A stretch of DNA of 64,000 bases, taken from positions 45,722-109,721 of the forward strand of contig JAURWR010000017.1 in assembly GCA_030654805.1 (NCBI GenBank), in the 5' to 3' direction. The translations under genes and the position numbers were made by a program. A model generated the notes under the pieces. The model ran no database searches. It had not been told where the DNA came from and saw only the letters and a program-made list of their open reading frames with translations. The DNA comes from Burkholderiaceae bacterium (GTDB taxonomy: Bacteria > Pseudomonadota > Gammaproteobacteria > Burkholderiales > Burkholderiaceae_C). This document shows positions 36,684 to 44,661 of this stretch, piece after piece. The first letter of the stretch is position 1. Each line of letters begins with the position of its first letter.

Positions 36684-39344
36684 TCACGCGGGTGACAGAT
36701 GGAAGGTGACCTTGCGGCAGATCCCCGGCACGGCATCGATGGTCAATTCGCCGCCCAGCAGGTGAGCCTGGTCCCTCAGCGCATCGGACGCATCGGGCCT
36801 GGCGTGCAGGGGCACGATGGGCCAGCCGGAGCCGTTCGCCTGCACGACCAGCACGACATCGCCATCCTGGTGCTTCAGCTCGATGTGCGCGCCTTGCCCC
36901 GGCGCATGGTTCAACACATCGGCCAGCGCCGCCTGTGCCAAGCGAAACAACCCGACCGCCCGCACTTCGGCCAGCGGCGGATCGGTGTCTCCGACGCTGA
37001 TCGTCACCGGCACGCCGCTGAGCCTGGTCGATTCACGGGCCAGCCAGTCAAGGGCCGCGTTCAGTCCGAGATCGTCAAGCATCAGCGGGCGCAACTCGGT
37101 GGCAATGCGCCGCACGGTCGCCAGCGAGGTGTCGATCAGCTCCATCATCTCGGTGACGTGGCCGTCGGGACGACGCCGGTCGTCCGGCTGTTGCAGGGCG
37201 GACAGGTTCATCTTCAGCGAGCTGAGTCGCTGGCCCAGTTCCTCGTGCAACTCGCGGGCCACCCGGCGCCGTTCGGCCTCACTGGAATCGACCACGTTGA
37301 CGGCCACGCGGCGATCCATTTCCGCCAGCCGACGTTGGCTGATGTCGGTCAGGGTGATGCGCAAGCTTGGATCGCTGCCCGGCCGCCTCAGACACAGGCA
37401 GTCGATCTGGCCGTCGAAGACGCCGCCTCCCCCGGAGCGGAGCTTCAGTTCGATGCGGTGGGCGCCGTCGTTCTGAAGTGCGTGGGTCAGGTGCCGCTGC
37501 CAGCGATCGCTGTCGATCGCGGCGACGCAACGGGCAAGGCTGCGCCCCATCAATGCGGCGCGGTTCCTGCCGAGCAGCGTCGCGCCGGTCAGGTTCGCTT
37601 CGGTGACCTGACCCAGCGCATCCAGCGTGAAGTAGCCGACCGGGGCAAAGTCGTACAGATCGACGTACCGGTCGCGGGCTGCAACCAGTTCGACCTGGGT
37701 GCGTCGCAGTTCCTCGTTCTGCATCTCGAGTTCGACCTGGTGTACCCGAAGCTCGTGGGTCAGCTCGTCGAGCGATGGCTTCTGGATCGCGGGCCTGCGG
37801 GGGCGCAGCACCGCAGCCCCCAGTGACGGTATTGCATCGGTCGTCGGGACGGACCGCGGCTGGTGCCCCCGCGCCGCATCGGGATCGGCGGTCGGTGGCT
37901 CCATGGGCATCGTCACGATGATGCGTCCGCCGCCCGATGCCGCGTTGCCGATCTCCAGATCGCCACCGAGGAGGCCGACCCGTTCGCGTATGCCGATCAG
38001 CCCGAGCGAGCCCTTCTTGCCGCGGGACCGATCCGAGAACCCGATCCCGTTGTCCTCGATCGTCAACGCCAGGCCGTCGCCGTGGCGCTTCACTTCGATC
38101 AGCACGTGACTGGCATGCGCATGGCGGGCCACATTGGTCAGCGCCTCCTGCACGATCCGAAAGATGGTGATCGATCCCGGCTCGCTGGTCGGCAAGGCCT
38201 GCTCGTCGAGCTTCAGCTCGATCCGGATGCCCATGCGCCGTTCCGACTCGTGCGTGAGCCATTCCAGCGCTGCGCTCAACCCGAGGTCGTCGAGCATCAT
38301 CGGGCGCAGGTCGGTCGCGATGCGGCGCACCGCCGCGACGGTGTCGTCGACCATCTCCAGCATCTCCGAGATGCGATCTTCCTTCGCGCGCTGCTGCGCC
38401 TTGGTGAGGCTCGTCAGCTCCATCTTGATCAAGCTCAGGCGCTGACCCAGTTCGTCGTGCAGCTCGCGTGCGATGTGGCGCCGCTCGGCCTCGCGCAGAT
38501 CCACCAGTTTGGCCGACAGGTTCCGCAATTCCTGGCGGGACCGCTCCAGCAGCAGTCGCTCCTGTGTGCGCTGCGAGATGTCCGTGATGACCATCTGCAG
38601 CACGGTCCGTTCGTGGCACGGCAGCGCTGCCATGGCAATGTCGACGTCGCAATGGCTGCCGTCGAGCCGCGCGAGCCGCTCGTGGACCAGTGAAACCGGC
38701 GCATTGTTTTCCCAGACCTCGGACATATGCTGCCTCACCCGACTGTGCGAATGGGGGTGCAGCATGGCGTAGATCGACTTGCCGATCAGCGCATGGCGAT
38801 CCGGGCAGGCGAGCAGTTCGGCGCAGACCGGGTTCGCGTACACGATGGAGTCGCCATCGGTGACCCAGATCGCGGTCGGCGCCAGATCGAAGACCGCATG
38901 CATGCGCCCGGTCAGCGTGTCGATCTCGGCTTGCAGGAGGTGCTCGCGGCTCAGGTCGTGCACCAGCGCCGTGAAATACCGACGCGGTCCCGCATCGCCC
39001 GGAACCTCGGCGCGGGTGATCGTCACCTGGGCCGGGAATTCCTCGCCGTTCGCCCTGAGACCGCGGACCGTGGTGCGGCCCAGCATGGATCGCTCGGCCG
39101 GGCAGGGTCCGTCGAAACTTCGCACATGCGCCAGGTGTGCCTGGCGGTAGCGTTCGGGTATGAAACGGGACAGCTCGCTGCCGATGGCACTGGCCTCGTC
39201 GCACTCGAAGGTGCGCTGGGCGGCCGGATTGAACAGCACGATGCGCTGCTGTTCATCGATGATCACGATGGCTTCGCGCGCCGCATGGATGGCGCTACCG
39301 AAGCTCAGCTCGAGCGAAGGCGTTGTCGGGTTCGAGTAATTCAT
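36684..39344 (-). CDS. Sensor histidine kinase with two tandem HisKA_3 modules
   Basis: The 886-residue soluble kinase has no membrane segment. In order: PAS (about 15-120), PAS (about 150-260), HisKA_3 dimer domain with His near 295 in RELHDELGQRLSLIK, and a complete ATPase with N box ALTNVARHAHA and DNGIGF. After a linker (about 490-550) a third PAS (VGYFTLDALGQVTEANL) leads to a second HisKA_3 with His near 699 in RELHEELGQRLSSLK. The second ATPase region is decayed: the N box is ADVLNHAPG and the G box is QANGSGW. Thus one active and one probably inactive module share a chain. ATG 39344 is preferred; ATG 39440 is in frame. Confidence 0.88.
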   Translation of the reverse strand: MNYSNPTTPSLELSFGSAIHAAREAIVIIDEQQRIVLFNPAAQRTFECDEASAIGSELSRFIPERYRQAHLAHVRSFDGPCPAERSMLGRTTVRGLRANGEEFPAQVTITRAEVPGDAGPRRYFTALVHDLSREHLLQAEIDTLTGRMHAVFDLAPTAIWVTDGDSIVYANPVCAELLACPDRHALIGKSIYAMLHPHSHSRVRQHMSEVWENNAPVSLVHERLARLDGSHCDVDIAMAALPCHERTVLQMVITDISQRTQERLLLERSRQELRNLSAKLVDLREAERRHIARELHDELGQRLSLIKMELTSLTKAQQRAKEDRISEMLEMVDDTVAAVRRIATDLRPMMLDDLGLSAALEWLTHESERRMGIRIELKLDEQALPTSEPGSITIFRIVQEALTNVARHAHASHVLIEVKRHGDGLALTIEDNGIGFSDRSRGKKGSLGLIGIRERVGLLGGDLEIGNAASGGGRIIVTMPMEPPTADPDAARGHQPRSVPTTDAIPSLGAAVLRPRRPAIQKPSLDELTHELRVHQVELEMQNEELRRTQVELVAARDRYVDLYDFAPVGYFTLDALGQVTEANLTGATLLGRNRAALMGRSLARCVAAIDSDRWQRHLTHALQNDGAHRIELKLRSGGGGVFDGQIDCLCLRRPGSDPSLRITLTDISQRRLAEMDRRVAVNVVDSSEAERRRVARELHEELGQRLSSLKMNLSALQQPDDRRRPDGHVTEMMELIDTSLATVRRIATELRPLMLDDLGLNAALDWLARESTRLSGVPVTISVGDTDPPLAEVRAVGLFRLAQAALADVLNHAPGQGAHIELKHQDGDVVLVVQANGSGWPIVPLHARPDASDALRDQAHLLGGELTIDAVPGICRKVTFHLSPA

Positions 39345-39677
39345 GCACTGGGCTCGCGGAATCTCGCGACGTCGAGGTAACTTCTCTGTACGACTTGTCG
39401 CATCACATGAAGCATTCGACTCACTGACCATCTTGAACATACAGCCGACTTGGGCGAAGTCAATCCCGAGTTGACATTTCTGTGCACCGAGCGATTCGTG
39501 GCCCTGGATCGAGCGGATTCGGAAACTTCCTGGCCTTGATTAGGAAAACACTGACAAGTGCTGGAAGGCGCCGACACGAAGTCAGCCGCGCAACTGATAG
39601 CCATTGCGCATCACTTCCCGCAGGCTTGCGCATGCAGGCCGTCTGCATGAAGTGGGATTCAAGGAGGCCCTGAGGCC
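39345..39677. other. 333-nt divergent intergenic region between sensor kinase and homospermidine synthase
   Basis: This spacer contains no convincing gene. It holds an exact -35 hexamer TTGACA at 39471-39476 with only a weak match 17 nt later. There are also a half FNR site TTGAT at 39536-39540 and a poor full site TTGGG-N4-GTCAA at 39450-39463. Promoters for both divergent genes are expected here but I cannot fix them. Confidence 0.5.
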
Positions 39678-41096
39678 ATGTCGATGCCATGCGTGAAACA
39701 GGCCTTTGCCGGTCGCCTGGTGATGGTGGGTTGCGGCTCGGTGGGGCAGGGTGTGCTGCCGCTGCTGCTGGGGCATCTGGAGATGCGACACGAGCAGATG
39801 CTGGTCATCGCAACGACTCACGCCCACACCGGCGTGGCGCGCGACCACGGTGTTCCCTGTCTGCTGGCCCGCCTGGTGCCAGAGAACTTCCGGGCCGTGC
39901 TCGAGCCCCGACTGGAGCCCGGGGACTTCCTGCTGAACCTGAGCGTGGACGTGAGCAGCGTGGAGCTGATCAAGCTGTGCCAGGAACGCGGCGCGTTGTA
40001 CCTGGATACCTGCATCGAGACCTGGGCTGGAGAGCACGTCGATCCGGCATCACCGATCGCTCGGCGCACCAATTACGCATTGCGCGAATCCGCTCTGGCA
40101 CTGCGCAAGCGCGGCCATGCATCGCCCACTGCGGTGCTCACGCACGGCGCGAATCCGGGTCTGGCTTCGCATTGGGTCAAGCAAGCCCTGCTGGACGTGG
40201 CGTATGCGACCGAACGGGTGACGGCTCAACCACGCACCCGTGATCAGTGGGCGGCTCTGTCGGCCCGGCTCGGTGTGCGTGCGATCCACATCGCCGAGCG
40301 TGACTCGCAGACCGGGTTGCGTCGCAAGCGCCCTGGAGAGTTCGTCAACACGTGGTCGGTGCGGGCATTTGCCGACGAGGCCATGCAACCGGCCGAGCTG
40401 GGCTGGGGCAGCCATGAAAGGTATTTCCCGGCCGATGGGCATCGGCATGACCGCGGAAGCCGCGCGGCGATCTACCTCGACAGGCCCGGTTCGGGCACGC
40501 GCGTGCGCACCTGGACGCCGCGGGCGGGTTCGTTCCACGGTTTCCTGATCACGCATGCCGAGTCGATCTCGATCGCGGACTACCTGACGGTGGGAGGGGG
40601 CGATCACCCGACCTACCGACCGACGGTCCATTACGCCTACCAGCCGTGCGACGACGCGGTCCTGTCGTTGCTCGAAATGTCGGGCAACAACGGTCGCTTG
40701 CAGGCGGTGCAGCAGGTCCTGCGTGACGAGATCGACAGCGGCGTCGACGAACTCGGGGTGCTGCTGATGGGACACGCTCGAGGCGCCTACTGGCACGGAT
40801 CCCGGCTGTCGATCGAGCAGGCCCGAGCGCTCTGCCCCTACAACAACGCGACGACCCTGCAGGTCGCTGCGGCGGTGATGGCTGGCGTGATCTGGGCCAT
40901 CCGCAATCCGACTCGTGGTGTGGTCGAGCCCGACGATCTGCCGTTCGACGAGGTGCTGTCTCTGTGCCGACCGTACCTGGGCGAGGTGGTCGGCGCGTTC
41001 AGCGACTGGACGCCGCTTCAGGGCCGAGGCAGCCTGTTCGCCGAAGACATCGACTCCAGCGACCCATGGCAGTTCAGGAACTTTCGCGTGACGTGA
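39678..41096 (+). CDS. hss: Homospermidine synthase
   Basis: The 472-residue NAD-dependent enzyme makes sym-homospermidine from putrescine units. The N-terminal Rossmann fold opens RLVMVGCGSVGQGVLPLLL. Downstream motifs typical of bacterial homospermidine synthase include LDTCIETWAG, THGANPGL, GEFVNTWSV and LLMGHARGAYWHGS. AGGAGG lies 11 nt before ATG 39678 and a closer GAGG also occurs. Polyamine synthesis inside a stress island is consistent with nucleic-acid or envelope protection; that role is inferred. Confidence 0.92.
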   Translation: MSMPCVKQAFAGRLVMVGCGSVGQGVLPLLLGHLEMRHEQMLVIATTHAHTGVARDHGVPCLLARLVPENFRAVLEPRLEPGDFLLNLSVDVSSVELIKLCQERGALYLDTCIETWAGEHVDPASPIARRTNYALRESALALRKRGHASPTAVLTHGANPGLASHWVKQALLDVAYATERVTAQPRTRDQWAALSARLGVRAIHIAERDSQTGLRRKRPGEFVNTWSVRAFADEAMQPAELGWGSHERYFPADGHRHDRGSRAAIYLDRPGSGTRVRTWTPRAGSFHGFLITHAESISIADYLTVGGGDHPTYRPTVHYAYQPCDDAVLSLLEMSGNNGRLQAVQQVLRDEIDSGVDELGVLLMGHARGAYWHGSRLSIEQARALCPYNNATTLQVAAAVMAGVIWAIRNPTRGVVEPDDLPFDEVLSLCRPYLGEVVGAFSDWTPLQGRGSLFAEDIDSSDPWQFRNFRVT

Positions 41097-41197
41097 GCCG
41101 CCGGGCTCATTTCCGCCCGGGCGGTCCAGGCCACCGGAGCGCAAAGCAGGCATGCCGGCGACGCTGCCCGCACAACCGACCGATCGGGTGAATCTTC

Positions 41198-43573
41198 ATG
41201 GATGCTTCCGCCCCTCCAAGCCACGATTTGCCGCAGGGCGTGATCGCCCTGGTTCCGATGCGCAACGTCGTGCTGTTTCCGCATGTCGTGATGCCCGTCA
41301 CCGTCGGGCGACTCAAGTCGATCGCCGCAGTCCAGCATGCCTTGCAGGCGGGTTCGATGGTGGGCGTCGTGCTGCAGAAGGATCCGGCGATCGACGATCC
41401 AGGACGCAGCGCACTGAGCGATGTCGGCACCTGCGCGAAGATCGTCCAGCATGTCGAGGCCAAGGAGGACGTGCATCACGCGGTGTGCCAGGGCATGCAG
41501 CGCTTTCGCCTGGACGAGCTGGTCGAGGGCTATCCCTTCCTGGCGGCCCGTGTGACGATGATCGACGAGCCGCCCGAGGTGTCCACCGAGGCCGAGGCGC
41601 TGGGCCTGCAGTTGCGCCAGCGCGCAGTCGAGGTCCTCTCGTTGCTGCCGGGTGTGCCGGCCGAGTTGGCCCATGCGCTGCAGGCCACCCGCGCGCCGTC
41701 GCACCTGGCCGACATCGTGGCCAGCCTGCTCGACGCCGGCATGGCCGAGAAGCAGATGCTGCTGGAGACCACGAACACCGAGGCTCGCATCGACAAGGTG
41801 CTGCAGTTGCTGACCCGGCGCATCGAAGTTCTGCGCCTGTCGCAGGAGATCGGCGAGCGCACCAAGGAGCAGCTCGACGACCGGCAGCGCAAGTTCCTGC
41901 TGCGGGAACAGCTCAAGACGATCCAGAAGGAGCTCGGCGAAGAAGGCGACAACGACGAGGAGATCGCCCACCTCGGCGAGCTGATCGACAAGGCCGGCAT
42001 GCCGGCCGACGTCGAGGCGCAGGCCCGCAAGGAACTCGGCCGCCTTCAGCGCATGTCCGACGCGTCAGCCGAATTCTCGATGCTGCGCACCTACCTCGAA
42101 TGGATGACAGAGCTGCCCTGGGCCGCGCCGCCCGACAGCACGATCGACCTCGATGCCGCGCGGCAGATTCTGGACACCGATCACCACGGCCTCGCACGGA
42201 TCAAGCAGCGCATCGTCGAGTACCTGGCGGTTCAGAAGCTCAACCCGAGCGGCAGGGCGCCGATCCTGTGTTTCGTCGGACCGCCCGGCGTCGGCAAGAC
42301 CTCGCTGGGCCAGAGCATCGCCCGGGCGCTGGGTCGGCCCTTCGTGAGGGTGTCGCTGGGCGGCGTGCATGACGAGGCCGAGATCCGGGGCCATCGCCGC
42401 ACCTATGTCGGTGCGATGCCGGGGCACATCGTGCAGGGGCTGCGCAAGGCGGGTGCCCGGCACTGCGTGATGATGCTCGACGAGGTCGACAAGCTGACGG
42501 CCAGCGCGCACGGGGACCCGTCCGCCGCGTTGCTAGAGGTTCTCGATCCGGAACAGAACTCGACCTTCCGTGACAACTACCTCGGCGTACCGTTCGACCT
42601 GAGCCGGGTCGTTTTCATCGCCACCGCCAACGTGATCGACAACGTGCCCGGACCGGTGCGTGACCGCATGGAGGTGATCGAGCTGCCTGGATACACGCAG
42701 GAGGAGAAGCAGCAGATCGCGCAGCGCTATCTGCTGCGCCGCCAGCGTGAGGTCAACGGCCTGCGCGAGGATCAGTGCGAAATCACCACTGCGGCGTTGA
42801 CGAAGATCATCGCCGAACACACCCGAGAGGCCGGCGTGCGCCAGCTCGAGCGCGAGATCGGGCGCGTGATGCGGCACGCGGCGATGAAAGTCGCCGAAGG
42901 ATCAAGCACCCAGGTGCGTGTCGATGCGTCCGACCTGGACGCGGTCCTCGGGCCGCCGACGGTCGAGCACGAGATCGCACTGCGCAGCAGCCTGCCTGGC
43001 GTGGCCACGGGACTGGCGTGGACACCGGTCGGCGGCGACATCCTTTTCATCGAGGCAACGCGCGTGATCGGCAGCGGCCGCCTGATCCTGACCGGACAGC
43101 TCGGGGACGTGATGAAGGAGAGCGCGCAGGCTGCCCTGACGCTGGTGAAGTCGCATGCCAATGCGCTGCGCATTCCGGCGGCCAGTTTCGACGGCGTCGA
43201 CATCCACGTGCATGTGCCGGCCGGTGCGATCCCGAAGGACGGGCCGAGCGCCGGCGTCGCGATGTTCATGGCGCTGACCTCGCTGTTCACCAATCGCGCG
43301 GTGCGCTTCGACGTTGCGATGACTGGCGAGATCAGCCTGCGCGGCCTCGTGCTGCCGGTCGGGGGCATCAAGGAGAAGGTGCTGGCAGCGCAGCGTGCGG
43401 GCGTGCACACCGTGATGCTGCCAGCCCGCAACGAGAAGGACCTGCGTGACATTCCGGAGTCGACACGGGCAGCGCTTCGCTTCGTCTGGCTGCACACCGT
43501 CGACGATGCGGTGGGTGCATCGCTCGACACGCCAGGCAACCACCTGCGGGGCGACGGCTTCGAACTGGTTTGA
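41198..43573 (+). CDS. lon: Lon protease (LonA type)
   Basis: This 791-residue ATP-dependent protease has an N-terminal substrate domain (LVPMRNVVLFPHVVMPVTVGR) and a coiled middle (QRKFLLREQLKTIQKELGE). Walker A (GPPGVGKTS) is near residue 362. The Ser-Lys dyad lies in PKDGPSAGV (Ser near 683) and GGIKEKVLAA (Lys near 725). All key residues are present. Its location among stress genes suggests an accessory copy beside a housekeeping lon elsewhere, which the window cannot show. An FNR-type site begins 26 nt after its stop and points away from it. Confidence 0.93.
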   Translation: MDASAPPSHDLPQGVIALVPMRNVVLFPHVVMPVTVGRLKSIAAVQHALQAGSMVGVVLQKDPAIDDPGRSALSDVGTCAKIVQHVEAKEDVHHAVCQGMQRFRLDELVEGYPFLAARVTMIDEPPEVSTEAEALGLQLRQRAVEVLSLLPGVPAELAHALQATRAPSHLADIVASLLDAGMAEKQMLLETTNTEARIDKVLQLLTRRIEVLRLSQEIGERTKEQLDDRQRKFLLREQLKTIQKELGEEGDNDEEIAHLGELIDKAGMPADVEAQARKELGRLQRMSDASAEFSMLRTYLEWMTELPWAAPPDSTIDLDAARQILDTDHHGLARIKQRIVEYLAVQKLNPSGRAPILCFVGPPGVGKTSLGQSIARALGRPFVRVSLGGVHDEAEIRGHRRTYVGAMPGHIVQGLRKAGARHCVMMLDEVDKLTASAHGDPSAALLEVLDPEQNSTFRDNYLGVPFDLSRVVFIATANVIDNVPGPVRDRMEVIELPGYTQEEKQQIAQRYLLRRQREVNGLREDQCEITTAALTKIIAEHTREAGVRQLEREIGRVMRHAAMKVAEGSSTQVRVDASDLDAVLGPPTVEHEIALRSSLPGVATGLAWTPVGGDILFIEATRVIGSGRLILTGQLGDVMKESAQAALTLVKSHANALRIPAASFDGVDIHVHVPAGAIPKDGPSAGVAMFMALTSLFTNRAVRFDVAMTGEISLRGLVLPVGGIKEKVLAAQRAGVHTVMLPARNEKDLRDIPESTRAALRFVWLHTVDDAVGASLDTPGNHLRGDGFELV

Positions 43574-43599
43574 ACCCGGGTGCATGAAGCGTGGGTGCG

Positions 43600-43640
43600 T
43601 TGAGGCTGATCAATCGACGGCGGTCGGGGGTGGCTATCTT
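43600..43640 (+). promoter_or_regulatory. FNR-type class II promoter downstream of lon
   Basis: TTGAGGCTGATCAA (43600-43613) matches 9 of 10 consensus positions. TATCTT (43635-43640) is a TANNNT -10 exactly 21 nt after it. Transcription would begin near 43648, over 200 nt before the next protein gene, directly into a highly structured segment. Confidence 0.75.
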
Positions 43641-43647
43641 GGAGGTG

Positions 43648-43832
43648 CGGTTGAAGTGGAGGGCGCAAGCACGAAGCAGAGACCGCGGTGAGTCCTCCTT
43701 CGCTGGGGGAGTTCATGGTGTTCCCACACCATGGCGGTCGGAGACCTCCTCACACTGGTTCGGCATTCAACACGCCGAGCCAGGGGTCTTCACCAGGCCC
43801 GCCTGTTCGCAAGGATCGGCGGGCCTTCTTGT
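43648..43832 (+). ncRNA. Candidate structured small RNA (about 185 nt), FNR-type promoter
   Basis: From the predicted start several hairpins follow. CTCCTT/GGGGAG pairs 43695-43700 with 43706-43711. A perfect CATGGTGT/ACACCATG stem spans 43714-43733 with loop TCCC. Both are enclosed by GACCGC (43681-43686) pairing with GCGGTC (43734-43739). A 10-bp stem CTGGTTCGGC/GCCGAGCCAG (43755-43764, 43774-43783) is extended by AGACC/GGTCT (43742-43746, 43785-43789). It ends in a terminator hairpin. Two anti-Shine-Dalgarno-like motifs, TCCTCC (43693) and CCTCCT (43745), are present. No sizeable ORF fits. It may be a small RNA or a long leader of the next gene. Confidence 0.55.
43795..43830 (+). terminator. 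Intrinsic terminator of the candidate small RNA
   Basis: AGGCCCGCC (43795-43803) pairs perfectly with GGCGGGCCT (43818-43826); TTCTT continues to 43830. The T tract is short and has one C, so partial read-through into the following small gene is possible. Confidence 0.6.
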
Positions 43833-43858
43833 CGATGGCGTGGCAATGAGGGGTGAAC

Positions 43859-44035
43859 ATGCGTCGGACGATGAACGGGCGGCATCTGCGCAGGGCCATC
43901 TCTGTGGCGATGATCGTGGTCGGCGGCGCGCTGATGCTGCTGTCGCCGTCGGTGCGCGCGGGTCTGCTCGCGTTCGGTCTCGGCGTCTGCCTGGAGTTGC
44001 TCGGGCATGTTCTGGACCGACGTGATTCACGCTGA
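43859..44035 (+). CDS. Small membrane protein (58 aa)
   Basis: The start is basic (MRRTMNGRHLRRA). Two adjacent hydrophobic stretches follow (ISVAMIVVGGALMLLS and AGLLAFGLGVCLELLG) and the end is polar. It should sit in the inner membrane as a hairpin. GAGGGG lies 5 nt before ATG 43859. No family is recognised. It is 29 nt past the candidate RNA terminator and could be expressed by read-through from the FNR-type promoter. Confidence 0.6.
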   Translation: MRRTMNGRHLRRAISVAMIVVGGALMLLSPSVRAGLLAFGLGVCLELLGHVLDRRDSR

Positions 44036-44117
44036 ACCCGCACACGCGAATGCCTGGCCACCGGGAGCCGGATGCTGCTCCTGACCCCTCCTCAACACCC
44101 ATCACACGGAGAACTCG

Positions 44118-44591
44118 ATGCGCATCCTCGTGGTCTTTTATTCACACAGCGGGCGCACCCGTCAGGTGGCCGCCGAGATTGCGCGGCGCTGTGGCGCCGA
44201 CATGGAAGAAGTCCTTGATGCGCGTCCGTCTGCCGGGGCCTGCGCCGCGCTGCGGTCGATCTGGGATTCGCTGACCGGTGCTGTCCCGCCGATCGAAACG
44301 CCGTCGAGGGATCCGGCCGACTATGACCTGGTGATCCTCGGCACGCCGGCGTGGGCTTGGCGTGTTGCCTCGCCGATGCGCTCGTACGTGATGGGAAACG
44401 TCCTCCGCTTCAGGCGGGTGGCCTTCTTCTGCACGCAGGCAGGTAGCGGCAAGGGTCCCGTGTTCTCCGAGTTGCGGCGCCTGTGCCATCAGACGCCGGT
44501 GTCCACCCTGTTCGTGACAGAGACGAGCCTGGCCGAGCCGACCCAACAGGAGCCTTTTCAGAATTTCACGAAGCGGTTGATGTCGGCCTGA
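44118..44591 (+). CDS. Flavodoxin-family protein
   Basis: The 157-residue FMN-binding protein opens with VVFYSHSGRTRQVAAEIA, the phosphate-binding loop of flavodoxins. The isoalloxazine loop region reads LGTPAWAWRVASPMRSY. Members move electrons or reduce quinones. CGGAGA precedes ATG 44118. It is 70 nt ahead of the polX gene on the same strand. No obvious FNR-type site is present. Confidence 0.88.
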   Translation: MRILVVFYSHSGRTRQVAAEIARRCGADMEEVLDARPSAGACAALRSIWDSLTGAVPPIETPSRDPADYDLVILGTPAWAWRVASPMRSYVMGNVLRFRRVAFFCTQAGSGKGPVFSELRRLCHQTPVSTLFVTETSLAEPTQQEPFQNFTKRLMSA

Positions 44592-44661
44592 AGTCCGTGG
44601 GCCTCCGGGCCGCCCGTCAGGTGCGGCTCGACACTTGCGACGGACCTGCCGCGAGAGCGCC

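Noticed and set aside
39450..39463. FNR-like site TTGGG-N4-GTCAA before the sensor kinase
   Set aside because: Too many mismatches and no -10 at the right distance on either strand.
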